In this document: piece after piece, positions 8,893-16,414 of the stretch | Numbering within the stretch: position 1 is the first letter of the stretch | How the letters are laid out: each line of letters opens with the position of its first letter | Origin: JAGPUQ01 sp963708735 | GTDB lineage: Bacteria > Pseudomonadota > Gammaproteobacteria > Pseudomonadales > Porticoccaceae | Direction of reading: 5' to 3' | NCBI GenBank assembly: GCA_963708735.1 | Contig: CAVPTW010000035.1 | Coordinates: 1-64,000 of the forward strand | DNA: 64,000 bases | Made by a program: the position numbers and the translations under genes | Notes under the pieces: generated by a model | Database searches by the model: none | What the model was told of the DNA's origin: nothing | The model's input: only the letters and a program-made list of their open reading frames with translations

Positions 8893-9062
8893 AGCGGCTG
8901 ACTGCAAGGGCCAGTGGGCGCATGTCCAAAACGGGCGTGGTCGGCATGATTTACCCCGGTGACAAAGCGGACGTGAGTCCAAGTTTGTGTCCAAGTAAAT
9001 TGAAAGTAGGGTGTTAACCAGCCATTTATAAGCGTTACAGCGCGATCGCTACTTTTTGTATT

Positions 9063-9096
9063 GGAAAATAATTTCGTTTCCTATGGGGCCCAAGGA
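9063..9096 (+). repeat. Right direct repeat of the RM island
   Basis: This copy matches 2397-2430 at 33 of 34 positions and is in the same orientation. The flanking inverted repeat is imperfect here, because only the inner GGAAA/TTTCC arms pair. Loss of the outer pairing in one copy is what recombination between non-identical att sites would leave. The 170 bases between res and this repeat hold no gene that I can support. Confidence 0.7.
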
Positions 9097-9160
9097 CACT
9101 GCGGGTTCAAGGCCCGACTACGCCCGGGGCGTCAACTTACACACTTTTTGGGAGAGCACT

Positions 9161-9310
9161 TTGCAGTTCATCATGCGGATTCAACGTGGTTTGTACCGTG
9201 GCGCGCTAGTCGCCACGTTGGCCTATGGCTCTGTCGCACACGCTCAGGCCGTGCCGACCGATGCTTCGGGAGGCTGCCCCATCTCACCGGCCCCACACAA
9301 TAGAAAATAA
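9161..9310 (+). CDS. Possible short exported peptide
   Basis: A 49-codon frame begins at a TTG at 9161, seven bases after GGGAG; an ATG at 9173 is in the same frame. It reads as a signal peptide (RGLYRGALVATLAYGSVAHA, likely cleavage after AQA), then about 20 residues and a stop. Either it is a small secreted peptide or the 5' stub of a larger exported protein. It starts 64 bases after the right repeat. No family is recognised. Confidence 0.3.
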   Translation: MQFIMRIQRGLYRGALVATLAYGSVAHAQAVPTDASGGCPISPAPHNRK

Positions 9311-9444
9311 CGGCGCGCGCAACCCATTGTCATAGCGTATGCTTTACGGATTTTACGTTTATTATCCGCGGGGGTAGAAAACAAAAAAGCCGACCGTCGA
9401 AAACATCTGGTTGGCCTTCGCTGGCCGCAACAAGTTGACGAGAG

Positions 9445-9473
9445 TTGACGCTACATCCTTCGGGCACTATGCT
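9445..9473 (+). promoter_or_regulatory. Promoter of the XRE-ImmA/PIN operon, probably leaderless
   Basis: TTGACG at 9445-9450 and TATGCT at 9468-9473 are separated by exactly 17 bases, a good sigma-70 arrangement. Transcription would begin near 9480 and the ATG of the regulator is at 9482, with no ribosome binding site before it, so the messenger is probably leaderless. AGTTGACG occurs twice in tandem (9433-9440 and 9443-9450), a plausible operator for the XRE protein itself. Confidence 0.6.
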
Positions 9474-9481
9474 GCCAGCCC

Positions 9482-10615
9482 ATGAAATTCTTACGCGCTA
9501 CTGATGTCCAGGGCAGGATGCAGGCCCTTGGCATTTCGGCCTCGGCGCTTGCGGGCCAACTTGGTGTCTCCCGACAGACGGTGTCGAACTGGCTCAACGG
9601 CCGCGACTTGCCCCGTCCGGACAAGCTGCTGCGTTTATCACTCGCTCTGAACCTTCCTTTCGATCAGTTGCTTGGGACCGAGCAGGCTCCCAGCGCGCCA
9701 GTGGTTGCTTATCGAATGAGCACCAACCGCAAGGCGAGGAATAACCATTACGAACAGGCCATGGCGAAAGGCGAGGCCCTGGAAGCGCTGGTTCCGCATC
9801 TACCTTTCGACAGCTTTGTTCAGCCCGAGCAGCTCAAGAATCCGAAAGCGGACTACGCCTATGTCGAGCTGGTAGCAAATTCGTTGCGCGAGGGCCTGGG
9901 ACTCAAAGACGTCGATCCGATCTGGTTTAACCATCTCATTGGCCGATTCAAAGACCTGCAATCGGTCATTGTCCCAGTGCTGTGGGGCAAGCAGGAAAGC
10001 CACGCCAATGCCCTGCATATTTACTTGCCGCAACATTCCTCTACCTGGGTTTATCTGAACCTGGACAGCAATGCCTTCGACTTCATGTTCTGGATGGCAC
10101 ATGAACTGGCGCACGCGTACACGTCGACGCTGTGCGGCACCGACACGGGCGAGGACTTCGCCGACATGTTGGCATCCGCGCTACTGTTCCCGGAACCGTG
10201 CGCCAAAGTGGTTTATAAAACGCTTTCTGGCATTACCGGTCGGCAGCCGCTAATTGAAGCGATAGTTTCGGAGGCGCTTGAACGGCACATCAACGTGTAC
10301 ACGGTGTTCAAGCAAATCAACGCCTATGCCGCGCACCACGGCCTGCCGGCGATCGAAGTGGATCAGCGCGGGCTGCACGGTACCCGGCACAAAATCGCCG
10401 CGGCCACAAAGACTATCCGCGAAATCATTTTTGGCGACGAAAAGCCCTCTGCGCGCGAGTACATAGCCAAATGCGAAGAAGCGTTTGACACGCCCCTGTT
10501 CAAGGCAATGAGCGCCCACATCCGGGCGACAGAGGCGCCGGCCGGCTTCGTGCAACACATACTCGACATTCCGTTCGCGGATGCTCAGGCGCTGCACGCC
10601 GAACTGCGTGTGTGA
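9482..10615 (+). CDS. XRE-family regulator with ImmA/IrrE-type metallopeptidase domain
   Basis: The protein has 377 residues. The N-terminus (about 13-60) is a Cro/CI helix-turn-helix (ALAGQLGVSRQTVSNWLNGR). The middle holds a zinc-protease motif HELAH at residues 207-211 within FMFWMAHELAHAYTS, followed by a downstream acidic stretch (TGEDFADMLASALLF) as in ImmA/IrrE (COG2856) proteins. Family members bind DNA and act as antitoxins or as proteases that remove repressors. It overlaps the downstream PIN-like gene by four bases, so I infer that it is the antitoxin/regulator of that pair. The length is usual for HTH-COG2856 fusions. It is likely autoregulated through the tandem repeats in its promoter. 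Confidence 0.85.
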   Translation: MKFLRATDVQGRMQALGISASALAGQLGVSRQTVSNWLNGRDLPRPDKLLRLSLALNLPFDQLLGTEQAPSAPVVAYRMSTNRKARNNHYEQAMAKGEALEALVPHLPFDSFVQPEQLKNPKADYAYVELVANSLREGLGLKDVDPIWFNHLIGRFKDLQSVIVPVLWGKQESHANALHIYLPQHSSTWVYLNLDSNAFDFMFWMAHELAHAYTSTLCGTDTGEDFADMLASALLFPEPCAKVVYKTLSGITGRQPLIEAIVSEALERHINVYTVFKQINAYAAHHGLPAIEVDQRGLHGTRHKIAAATKTIREIIFGDEKPSAREYIAKCEEAFDTPLFKAMSAHIRATEAPAGFVQHILDIPFADAQALHAELRV

Positions 10616-11184
10616 ATACGTTTGTTCTGGACAGCAGCGCTTATTTCCGACTCGCCAAGAGCTTTCATCCGCTGCTTGGCGAATATGGCGAGATCTTGAT
10701 CAAGCTGCTGCCGGATACCGCCACGGAGTTCGAAAAGCAGCCTAAGCTGCGCAGCAAGTTCGGGTGGTTCCATGACGAAGAGTTCACCCTCAATCGCGCC
10801 GATAACCTTCTCGCGCTGTCCACTGCGGATGCCGAGATAGTCAAGCACACCGACTTTTGGCTACGTGATTGGACAAGAGACCAGCGATCGGAATTTCTGC
10901 GCAGAAACCTCAACCCACCCTCACCGACCGACCACAAAGTTCTGGCGCACGCCGCGATTGCGGGAATCACGGTGGTGGCCGACGACGGTGGCCTGGAGTT
11001 CCTGGCCAAGGACATGGACCTGCCGTTGATCGGTAGCCTACATTTGCTCAAACGGCTTCTCGATGTCGGCGCCGTGACCTTGCCGGCGATTCAGACCGCC
11101 GCGAAATATCTGGACTACGAAGACGACCTGCCGGGTTCCTGGCGGCGGGAAGCGCGCGCCTTACTGGGCTGCAAGCTGCCCTGA
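10612..11184 (+). CDS. PIN-like domain protein, putative ribonuclease toxin
   Basis: The protein has 190 residues and starts at a GTG that overlaps the stop of the ImmA-type gene (GTGA), which implies translational coupling. The acidic residues expected of a PIN nuclease are present in order: D7 in FVLDSSAYF, E39, D107 in PTDHKVLAHA and D124/D125 in TVVADDGGLEFLA. PIN proteins are Mg-dependent ribonucleases and common toxins. It is longer than VapC (about 130 residues); the extra part lies between E39 and D107 and at the C-terminus. A COG2856 partner next to a PIN-like toxin is a known kind of arrangement, but I cannot name the subfamily. The gene overlaps the convergent gene at 11161-11598 by 24 bases. 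Confidence 0.7.
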   Translation: MNTFVLDSSAYFRLAKSFHPLLGEYGEILIKLLPDTATEFEKQPKLRSKFGWFHDEEFTLNRADNLLALSTADAEIVKHTDFWLRDWTRDQRSEFLRRNLNPPSPTDHKVLAHAAIAGITVVADDGGLEFLAKDMDLPLIGSLHLLKRLLDVGAVTLPAIQTAAKYLDYEDDLPGSWRREARALLGCKLP

Positions 11185-11598
11185 TCCTACCCTTGAATGA
11201 CGGACCCCGGCGGCCGCTTCGAGGGCGTCCATGTCTTCTCGCACACACAAGGCGAGCATTGTTAGCGCCTGGGCCTTTGCCATCAAATTGGCGACCTCTT
11301 GATAGAACCCCACGCCTTCGCTCAAGGCACGATGGACTTCGGCAACCCCGAGCGCGACGCCGCGGTCTGTTTCCACCTGTTCACGCTGCCATGCAAAAGG
11401 CTTGGTCATCAACACCAGCGCGCAGCGCCGCATGGGCATCTGGATTGCCCAGACCCGTTCGACGGCATCCATATCCTGGACCGTCAATGCCGGCCCCTTG
11501 GATTCCGCAAGATCTGTAAGCTGTTCAGCGAATTCGTCCGGGTCAAGCGTGCGCCAGTTGATGGATTCGTTGTCCCCGTTTTGTGCTGTGGTGTGCAT
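11161..11598 (-). CDS. Hypothetical protein
   Basis: The protein has 145 residues, is soluble and largely helical, without signal peptide or membrane segment. It is rich in acidic residues at the start (DPDEFAEQLTDLAESKG) and has a long helical middle (VEVHRALSEGVGFYQEVANLMAKAQALTML-like, in part). A GGAG lies about 12 bases before the ATG, a weak spacing. It converges on the PIN-like gene and overlaps its end. No family is recognised; its position suggests accessory DNA at the edge of the conserved chromosome. The 260 bases upstream of it hold no gene. Confidence 0.5.
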   Translation of the reverse strand: MHTTAQNGDNESINWRTLDPDEFAEQLTDLAESKGPALTVQDMDAVERVWAIQMPMRRCALVLMTKPFAWQREQVETDRGVALGVAEVHRALSEGVGFYQEVANLMAKAQALTMLALCVREDMDALEAAAGVRHSRVGSGQLAAQ

Positions 11599-11861
11599 AA
11601 TGGCGGCCGCTCCTGTTGTTGGGTGTGAACACGCCGGACACGTGGGGGTATTTTTGGGGGGATGTTCAAAATCACAGCCTTAATCCCGCCTTGTAAATCA
11701 TCAAGTTAGGCTTTTAATGCGGTGCCTCTTTCCGGCACCAGACGCCCCGTCGCCAGATTTAACCCATCGCAGCGTGCATCGAGGCTGCGTTGTGAGGCAG
11801 AATTGGCGCGCGCTTGCAACAACCATCGATTCTCGGGCGCAACGAAAGGAGACGTTCACCC

Positions 11862-12575
11862 ATGGCCGCCGTTTCGCGCCTGCTTCTGACCGCCTTGGTG
11901 TTCACGCTGCTACCACCGGCATGGGCGGACCCGCGCAGCGAATCCCTGACCCAGGCACTGGCGCGGAGCGCTCCGGCGCTGAACCGCCAAGTGCTGACCA
12001 AAGCCGTCACGGCCATGAACTGTGCCGTTGCCAGCGGGGTGCATCCGGCACAGCGGCTCGCGGTGATCGATTTTTCGCTGCCCTCTACCAAACAGCGGTT
12101 CTGGGTCTTCGACCTGGAACGGCGCAAGCTGCTGATCGAGGATTTCGTCGCCCACGGACGCGGGTCGGGCGATGAGATGGCGACACGGTTTTCCAATGAC
12201 ATGGGCAGTCGCCAGTCGAGTCTGGGGCTGTTCCGCACGGCGGAGACGTATTACGGCAATTTCGGCTATTCGCTGCGCATCGATGGGCTGGAGCCGGGGA
12301 TCAACGATCAGGCACGCAAGCGCAAGATCGTGATTCACGCTGCCGAGTTCGTCGATCCGATCTGGATCCAGCTCAAGGGCGGCATCGGTCGTAGTTACGG
12401 TTGTCCCGCGGTCCGTCCCAACATCATCAACAAGGTGGTGGAAAACCTCAAAGATGGCCAGTTCCTGTTTTCTTACTACCCGGATCGCCACTGGTTGGAC
12501 GAGTCCCCGTACCTGAATTGCACGCCCGGCCGGGTGGCCGCGATAGTGAACCCCATTCTCCACACCAGGCGCTGA
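11862..12575 (+). CDS. L,D-transpeptidase catalytic-fold exported protein
   Basis: The protein has 237 residues from the ATG at 11862, chosen because AAAGGAGA lies just upstream; the frame is open further but has no better start. A signal peptide (RLLLTALVFTLLPPAWA) sends it to the periplasm. The catalytic core is the murein L,D-transpeptidase-like family: H159 in KIVIHAAEF and C181 in GRSYGCPAVRP form the usual His/Cys pair, and SLGLFRTAETYYG matches the substrate groove. Such proteins form or edit 3-3 peptidoglycan crosslinks or anchor proteins. The exact reaction of this branch is not certain. It stands alone ahead of yheS. Confidence 0.8.
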   Translation: MAAVSRLLLTALVFTLLPPAWADPRSESLTQALARSAPALNRQVLTKAVTAMNCAVASGVHPAQRLAVIDFSLPSTKQRFWVFDLERRKLLIEDFVAHGRGSGDEMATRFSNDMGSRQSSLGLFRTAETYYGNFGYSLRIDGLEPGINDQARKRKIVIHAAEFVDPIWIQLKGGIGRSYGCPAVRPNIINKVVENLKDGQFLFSYYPDRHWLDESPYLNCTPGRVAAIVNPILHTRR

Positions 12576-12615
12576 ACAGGCTGCAACGCTAGCGCCTCCC
12601 CGGAACTCAATAACC

Positions 12616-14511
12616 GTGATCCAACTCACCAGCATTACCTTGCGCCGGCGTGTCGAGCCGTTGCTGGAGCAAGCTTCGGCGACGCTCTACCCGGGCCATC
12701 GCGTCGGCCTGATCGGCGCCAATGGCAGCGGCAAAAGCTCGCTGCTGGCGCTGTTGCGCGGCGAGCTTTCCTCCGAGACCGGCGAGACCGCCGTCCCGAA
12801 ACACTGGATCATCGCTCATATGGCGCAGGATCTCGGCGACCTGGAGCGATCGGCCCTCGACCTGGTACTCGACGGCGATCCGGGGTTTAGGGACGCCGAG
12901 CGCGAGGTCCTGCGTGCCGATGCCGATGGCGACGGTACCGCCATCGGCCGCGCCCACGCCCACTATCAGCAGGTGGACGGCTACACCGCCCACGCCCGTG
13001 CGGCGACGCTGCTGTCCGGCCTCGGCTTTCGCGCCTCCGATCAGCAACGACCGGCCGCCTCGTTTTCCGGCGGCTGGCGCGTGCGCCTCGGTCTCGCCCG
13101 GGCACTGATGTGTCCGTCGGACCTGTTGCTGCTCGACGAACCGACGAACCACCTCGATCTCGAAGCAGTGCTGTGGCTGGAAGACTGGTTGAAGGCCTAT
13201 CGCGGCACCCTGTTGCTGATCTCTCACGACCGCGATTTTCTCGACGCCGTGGTTGATGAGGTGCTGCACATTGAACACCGGAAACTGCACCAGTACCGCG
13301 GTGGCTACAGCGATTTCGAGCGCCAGCGCGCGGCACGTCTGGCAGGACAGCAGGCGACCTACGAACAGCAACAGCGCGCCGTGGCCCATATGCAACGCTT
13401 CGTCGACCGCTTCCGCGCGCAGGCAACCAAGGCCCGCGCCGCGCAAAGCCGGATCAAGGCGCTGGAAAGAATGACGCTGGTGGCACCCGCCCAGGTCGAC
13501 AATCCCTTCCGCTTCAGCTTCAAGGAGCCGCCACGCGCCGGCAACCCGCTCCTAAGCCTGGACAGCGCGCGTCTGGGGTACGGCGCTCCGCCCATTCTCG
13601 ACGGCATAACGCTGCAACTCTCGCCGGGCGATCGTATCGGCCTGCTGGGTCCCAATGGGGCTGGTAAATCGACCCTGGTGCGCGCACTCGCGGGCGAATT
13701 GCTGCCGCTGTCCGGCACGCTCGACGCCAGCACCAATCTTCGCATCGGCTATTTCGCCCAGCACCAACTGGAGCAGCTCGATCCCGGCGCCAGCCCCCTC
13801 GAACACCTCGCCCGACTCAGTCCGGTAGCCACCGAGCAGCGGCGGCGCGACTTTCTCGGCGGTTTCGGTTTCGCCGGCGATCGGGCAAGCAGTCCGGTAG
13901 CGCCGCTGTCAGGTGGCGAAAAGGCGCGCCTGGTGCTTGCCCTGCTGGTCTGGCAGGCGCCCAATCTGCTGCTGCTCGATGAACCCACCAATCACCTCGA
14001 TCTGGAAATGCGCGCGGCGCTGACCCTGGCCTTGCAGGACTATGCCGGCGCCCTGGTGGTGGTCTCCCACGACCGCCATCTGCTCGCCACCACGGTGGAT
14101 ACCTACTGGCTGGTGAGCGACGGCGCGGTGACCGTCTTCGATGGCGACCTCACGGACTACCGCCGCTGGCTCGAACGCCGTGCCCGGAACGCAGCGGGTC
14201 CGGCCGAGCAAGGCGCTGCGACCGATGCAACGGGCCGGCGCGATCAACGCCGACGCGACGCGGCACGACGGGCGGAATTGCGTCCGCTGCAGGAGCGGGC
14301 CTCCCGTCTCGCCGCGGATCTGGATCGAGTCGGCGCTGAACTCGCGAAGCTGGAACAGGAACTGGCGGATCCGGCGCTCTATGGCGCCGATGCCCGCGAC
14401 CAGCTCAGCGCATTGCTCCAGCGCCAGGACAAGTTGCGCCAGCGCGCGGAGCAACTGGAAGCCGAGTGGATCGCGGCGGAAGAATCCCTGGCTGTCGTAC
14501 AGGCCGAGTGA
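12616..14511 (+). CDS. yheS: ABC-F family ATPase YheS
   Basis: The protein has 631 residues and two ABC ATPase domains in tandem with no membrane segment, the ABC-F design. The first Walker A is GANGSGKSS near residue 36, with signature FSGGWRVRL and Walker B LLLLDEPTNHLDL. The second is GPNGAGKST near 348, with LSGGEKARL and a second DEPTNHLDL. Between them lies the charged linker (QQRAVAHMQRFVDRFRAQAT) that reaches the ribosomal P-site tRNA in this family. The C-terminus (about 535-625) is a coiled coil rich in Arg, Glu and Gln. ABC-F proteins rescue or protect stalled ribosomes; the linker and length fit YheS better than EttA or Uup. It starts with GTG. Confidence 0.85.
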   Translation: MIQLTSITLRRRVEPLLEQASATLYPGHRVGLIGANGSGKSSLLALLRGELSSETGETAVPKHWIIAHMAQDLGDLERSALDLVLDGDPGFRDAEREVLRADADGDGTAIGRAHAHYQQVDGYTAHARAATLLSGLGFRASDQQRPAASFSGGWRVRLGLARALMCPSDLLLLDEPTNHLDLEAVLWLEDWLKAYRGTLLLISHDRDFLDAVVDEVLHIEHRKLHQYRGGYSDFERQRAARLAGQQATYEQQQRAVAHMQRFVDRFRAQATKARAAQSRIKALERMTLVAPAQVDNPFRFSFKEPPRAGNPLLSLDSARLGYGAPPILDGITLQLSPGDRIGLLGPNGAGKSTLVRALAGELLPLSGTLDASTNLRIGYFAQHQLEQLDPGASPLEHLARLSPVATEQRRRDFLGGFGFAGDRASSPVAPLSGGEKARLVLALLVWQAPNLLLLDEPTNHLDLEMRAALTLALQDYAGALVVVSHDRHLLATTVDTYWLVSDGAVTVFDGDLTDYRRWLERRARNAAGPAEQGAATDATGRRDQRRRDAARRAELRPLQERASRLAADLDRVGAELAKLEQELADPALYGADARDQLSALLQRQDKLRQRAEQLEAEWIAAEESLAVVQAE

Positions 14512-14545
14512 TTCGGGACCGCGCCGTCAGCGGGATGCGGGGCTA

Positions 14546-14562
14546 GCCCGGTCGCGCCGGGC
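14546..14562. terminator. Possible bidirectional hairpin between yheS and glmS
   Basis: GCCCGG, a 5-base loop and CCGGGC form a perfect 6-bp stem in the 73-base gap between two convergent genes. There is no T-run on either side, so it is only a candidate terminator. Confidence 0.3.
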
Positions 14563-14584
14563 CCGAGGCAGGATCGGTCCGGAG

Positions 14585-16414
14585 TTATTCCACCGTGACC
14601 GACTTGGCAAGGTTGCGCGGCTGATCCACATCGGTGCCTTTCAATACCGCGACGTGATAAGCGAGCAACTGCAACGGCAGCGTGTAGACGATGGGTTCGA
14701 GGCTCTTGGGGACGTGGGGCAAACTGACCACCGTCACCCCGGGCTGATCGCGAAACCCGGCATCCCGATCGGCAAACACGAACAGCGTGCCGCCGCGTGC
14801 CTGTACTTCATGCAGGTTGGACTTTAGCTTTTCGAGCAGCTCGTTGTTGGGCGCAACCGCAACCACCGGCATATCCGCGTCAACCAGCGCCAGGGGTCCG
14901 TGTTTGAGCTCCCCGGCCGGGTAGGCTTCCGCATGGATATAGGAGATTTCCTTGAGCTTCAGGGCGCCTTCCAGGGCAATGGGATACTGGACGCCCCGGC
15001 CGAGAAACAACGCGTGGTGCTTGTCAGCAAAGCACTCGAAGGTGGCTTCGATTTCGGCATCGAGTGCCAATACCCGTCGGCTCAGTTCAGGCAGCGCATG
15101 CAGCGCGGCGACCAGTTCGGCTTCCCGCTCGAGCGACAGATTGCCGCGCGCCCGGGCAATGGCGATGCACAGCAGTTGGAGCGCGACCAACTGGGTGGTG
15201 AAGGCCTTGGTGGACGCCACCCCAATCTCCGGACCCGCGCGGGTCAGCAGGGCGAGGCCGGTCTCCCGCACCAGCGAGCTGTTGGCCACGTTGCAAATGG
15301 CAAGGCTGTCGAGATAACCAGCCTCGCGCGCAGCCTTCAATGCAGCCAGGGTATCCGCGGTCTCGCCGGACTGGGAGATGGCGACAAACAGGGTGTTTTT
15401 CGGCACTACGACCTTGCGATAGCGGTATTCGCTCGCGACTTCCACCTGGCAGGGGATGCCGGCCCATTCCTCCAGCCAGTAACGCGCCACCAGTCCCGCG
15501 TGATAGCTGGTCCCGCAGGCCACCAGATGCAGGTTTTCCACCACCGCGAAGCGTTCGGATGCGGTCGCGCCGAATATCTCGGGTAGCACCCGGTGCGCGC
15601 TGATGCGGCCTTCCAGGGTGGCCGCCAGTACGGCCGGCTGCTCGTGGATTTCCTTGAGCATGAAGTGGCGGAAACCGCCTTTGTCCGCGTGATCCACAAC
15701 GTCGGACAAGGTGTGGACGGGGCGCGCCACCACCGCGCCGTCGCGGTCGCGCACCTGGTAGTCCACCGCCGTCAAGGTCACGCGGTCACCGTCCTCCAGA
15801 TACACAAAGCGGTCGGTTACCTGACGCAGCGCCAGGGGATCTGAGGCGAGAAAGTGTTCCTCTATGCCAACCCCCAGTACCAGCGGACTGCCGCTGCGCG
15901 CGCCCACCAGGGTGCCGGGCTCGGTGGCCGAGACCACCGCCAGTGCGTAGGCGCCTTCCAGCCGCGCGACTGTTGCATCCAGCGCCGCCGCGAGATCCAG
16001 ACCCTGCTTCAGCAAGTGGTGCATCAGGTGGGCTACCGCTTCGGTATCGGTGTCCGACTGAAATTCATAGCCCAGTGATTCCAGCTCCGCGCGCAGGGCG
16101 CGGAAGTTCTCGATGATGCCGTTATGAACGAGGGCGATCGGGCCCGAGCGGTGGGGGTGAGCGTTTGCTTCGCTCGGTTTCCCGTGCGTCGCCCAGCGGG
16201 TGTGGGCGATGCCGAGGTGGCCTGGAAAGGGAATATCCGCCAGATCTTCGGCCAGCAGCGCGACCTTGCCGGCATGCTTGCGGCAGCACAGGACGCCGTC
16301 GGCGACAATCGCCATGCCCACCGAATCGTAGCCGCGGTACTCGAGACGCTTGAGACCCTCGAGCAGAATGGCCGCCACATTGCGCTGGGCGGTGGCGGCG
16401 ACGATGCCGCACAT
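14585..16414 (-). CDS. glmS: Glutamine-fructose-6-phosphate aminotransferase
   Basis: The protein has 609 residues, the usual length. GlmS makes glucosamine-6-phosphate from fructose-6-phosphate and glutamine, the first step to UDP-GlcNAc for peptidoglycan and lipid A. The N-terminal nucleophile is Cys2 (MCGIVAATA), with the glutaminase domain over about 1-240 (GIAHTRWATHGKPSE, HNGIIENF). Two SIS isomerase domains follow (ACGTSYHA, SQSGETADT, GRGVQYPIALEGALKLKE), and the C-terminus ends in KSVTVE. Its start codon overlaps the glmU stop by one base (TGATG), so the two steps of the same pathway are translationally coupled. Confidence 0.97.
   Translation of the reverse strand: MCGIVAATAQRNVAAILLEGLKRLEYRGYDSVGMAIVADGVLCCRKHAGKVALLAEDLADIPFPGHLGIAHTRWATHGKPSEANAHPHRSGPIALVHNGIIENFRALRAELESLGYEFQSDTDTEAVAHLMHHLLKQGLDLAAALDATVARLEGAYALAVVSATEPGTLVGARSGSPLVLGVGIEEHFLASDPLALRQVTDRFVYLEDGDRVTLTAVDYQVRDRDGAVVARPVHTLSDVVDHADKGGFRHFMLKEIHEQPAVLAATLEGRISAHRVLPEIFGATASERFAVVENLHLVACGTSYHAGLVARYWLEEWAGIPCQVEVASEYRYRKVVVPKNTLFVAISQSGETADTLAALKAAREAGYLDSLAICNVANSSLVRETGLALLTRAGPEIGVASTKAFTTQLVALQLLCIAIARARGNLSLEREAELVAALHALPELSRRVLALDAEIEATFECFADKHHALFLGRGVQYPIALEGALKLKEISYIHAEAYPAGELKHGPLALVDADMPVVAVAPNNELLEKLKSNLHEVQARGGTLFVFADRDAGFRDQPGVTVVSLPHVPKSLEPIVYTLPLQLLAYHVAVLKGTDVDQPRNLAKSVTVE

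Larger units (their letters stand above)
2397..9096. mobile_element. Putative genomic island carrying a Type III-like RM system
   Basis: The element is defined by the two 34-bp direct repeats at its ends. It holds about 335 bases of gene remnants, the mod and res genes, and 170 bases of non-coding DNA. No integrase, transposase or other mobility gene is encoded inside, and I see none elsewhere in the accessory part of the window. It would therefore have to be mobilised in trans or be a fossil. The left end follows directly on an orphan terminase gene and the right end precedes a toxin-antitoxin-like pair. Confidence 0.5.

Noticed and set aside
9100..9140. tRNA T-arm-like sequence (GGGTTCAAGGCCC) just after the right repeat
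   Set aside because: Only part of a T-arm pairs, and there is no acceptor, D-arm or anticodon arm upstream, so it is not a tRNA and not a tRNA-type att site.
1..11800. CRISPR array or integrase/transposase in the accessory region
   Set aside because: No regularly spaced repeat units and no recombinase, integrase or transposase motifs were found.
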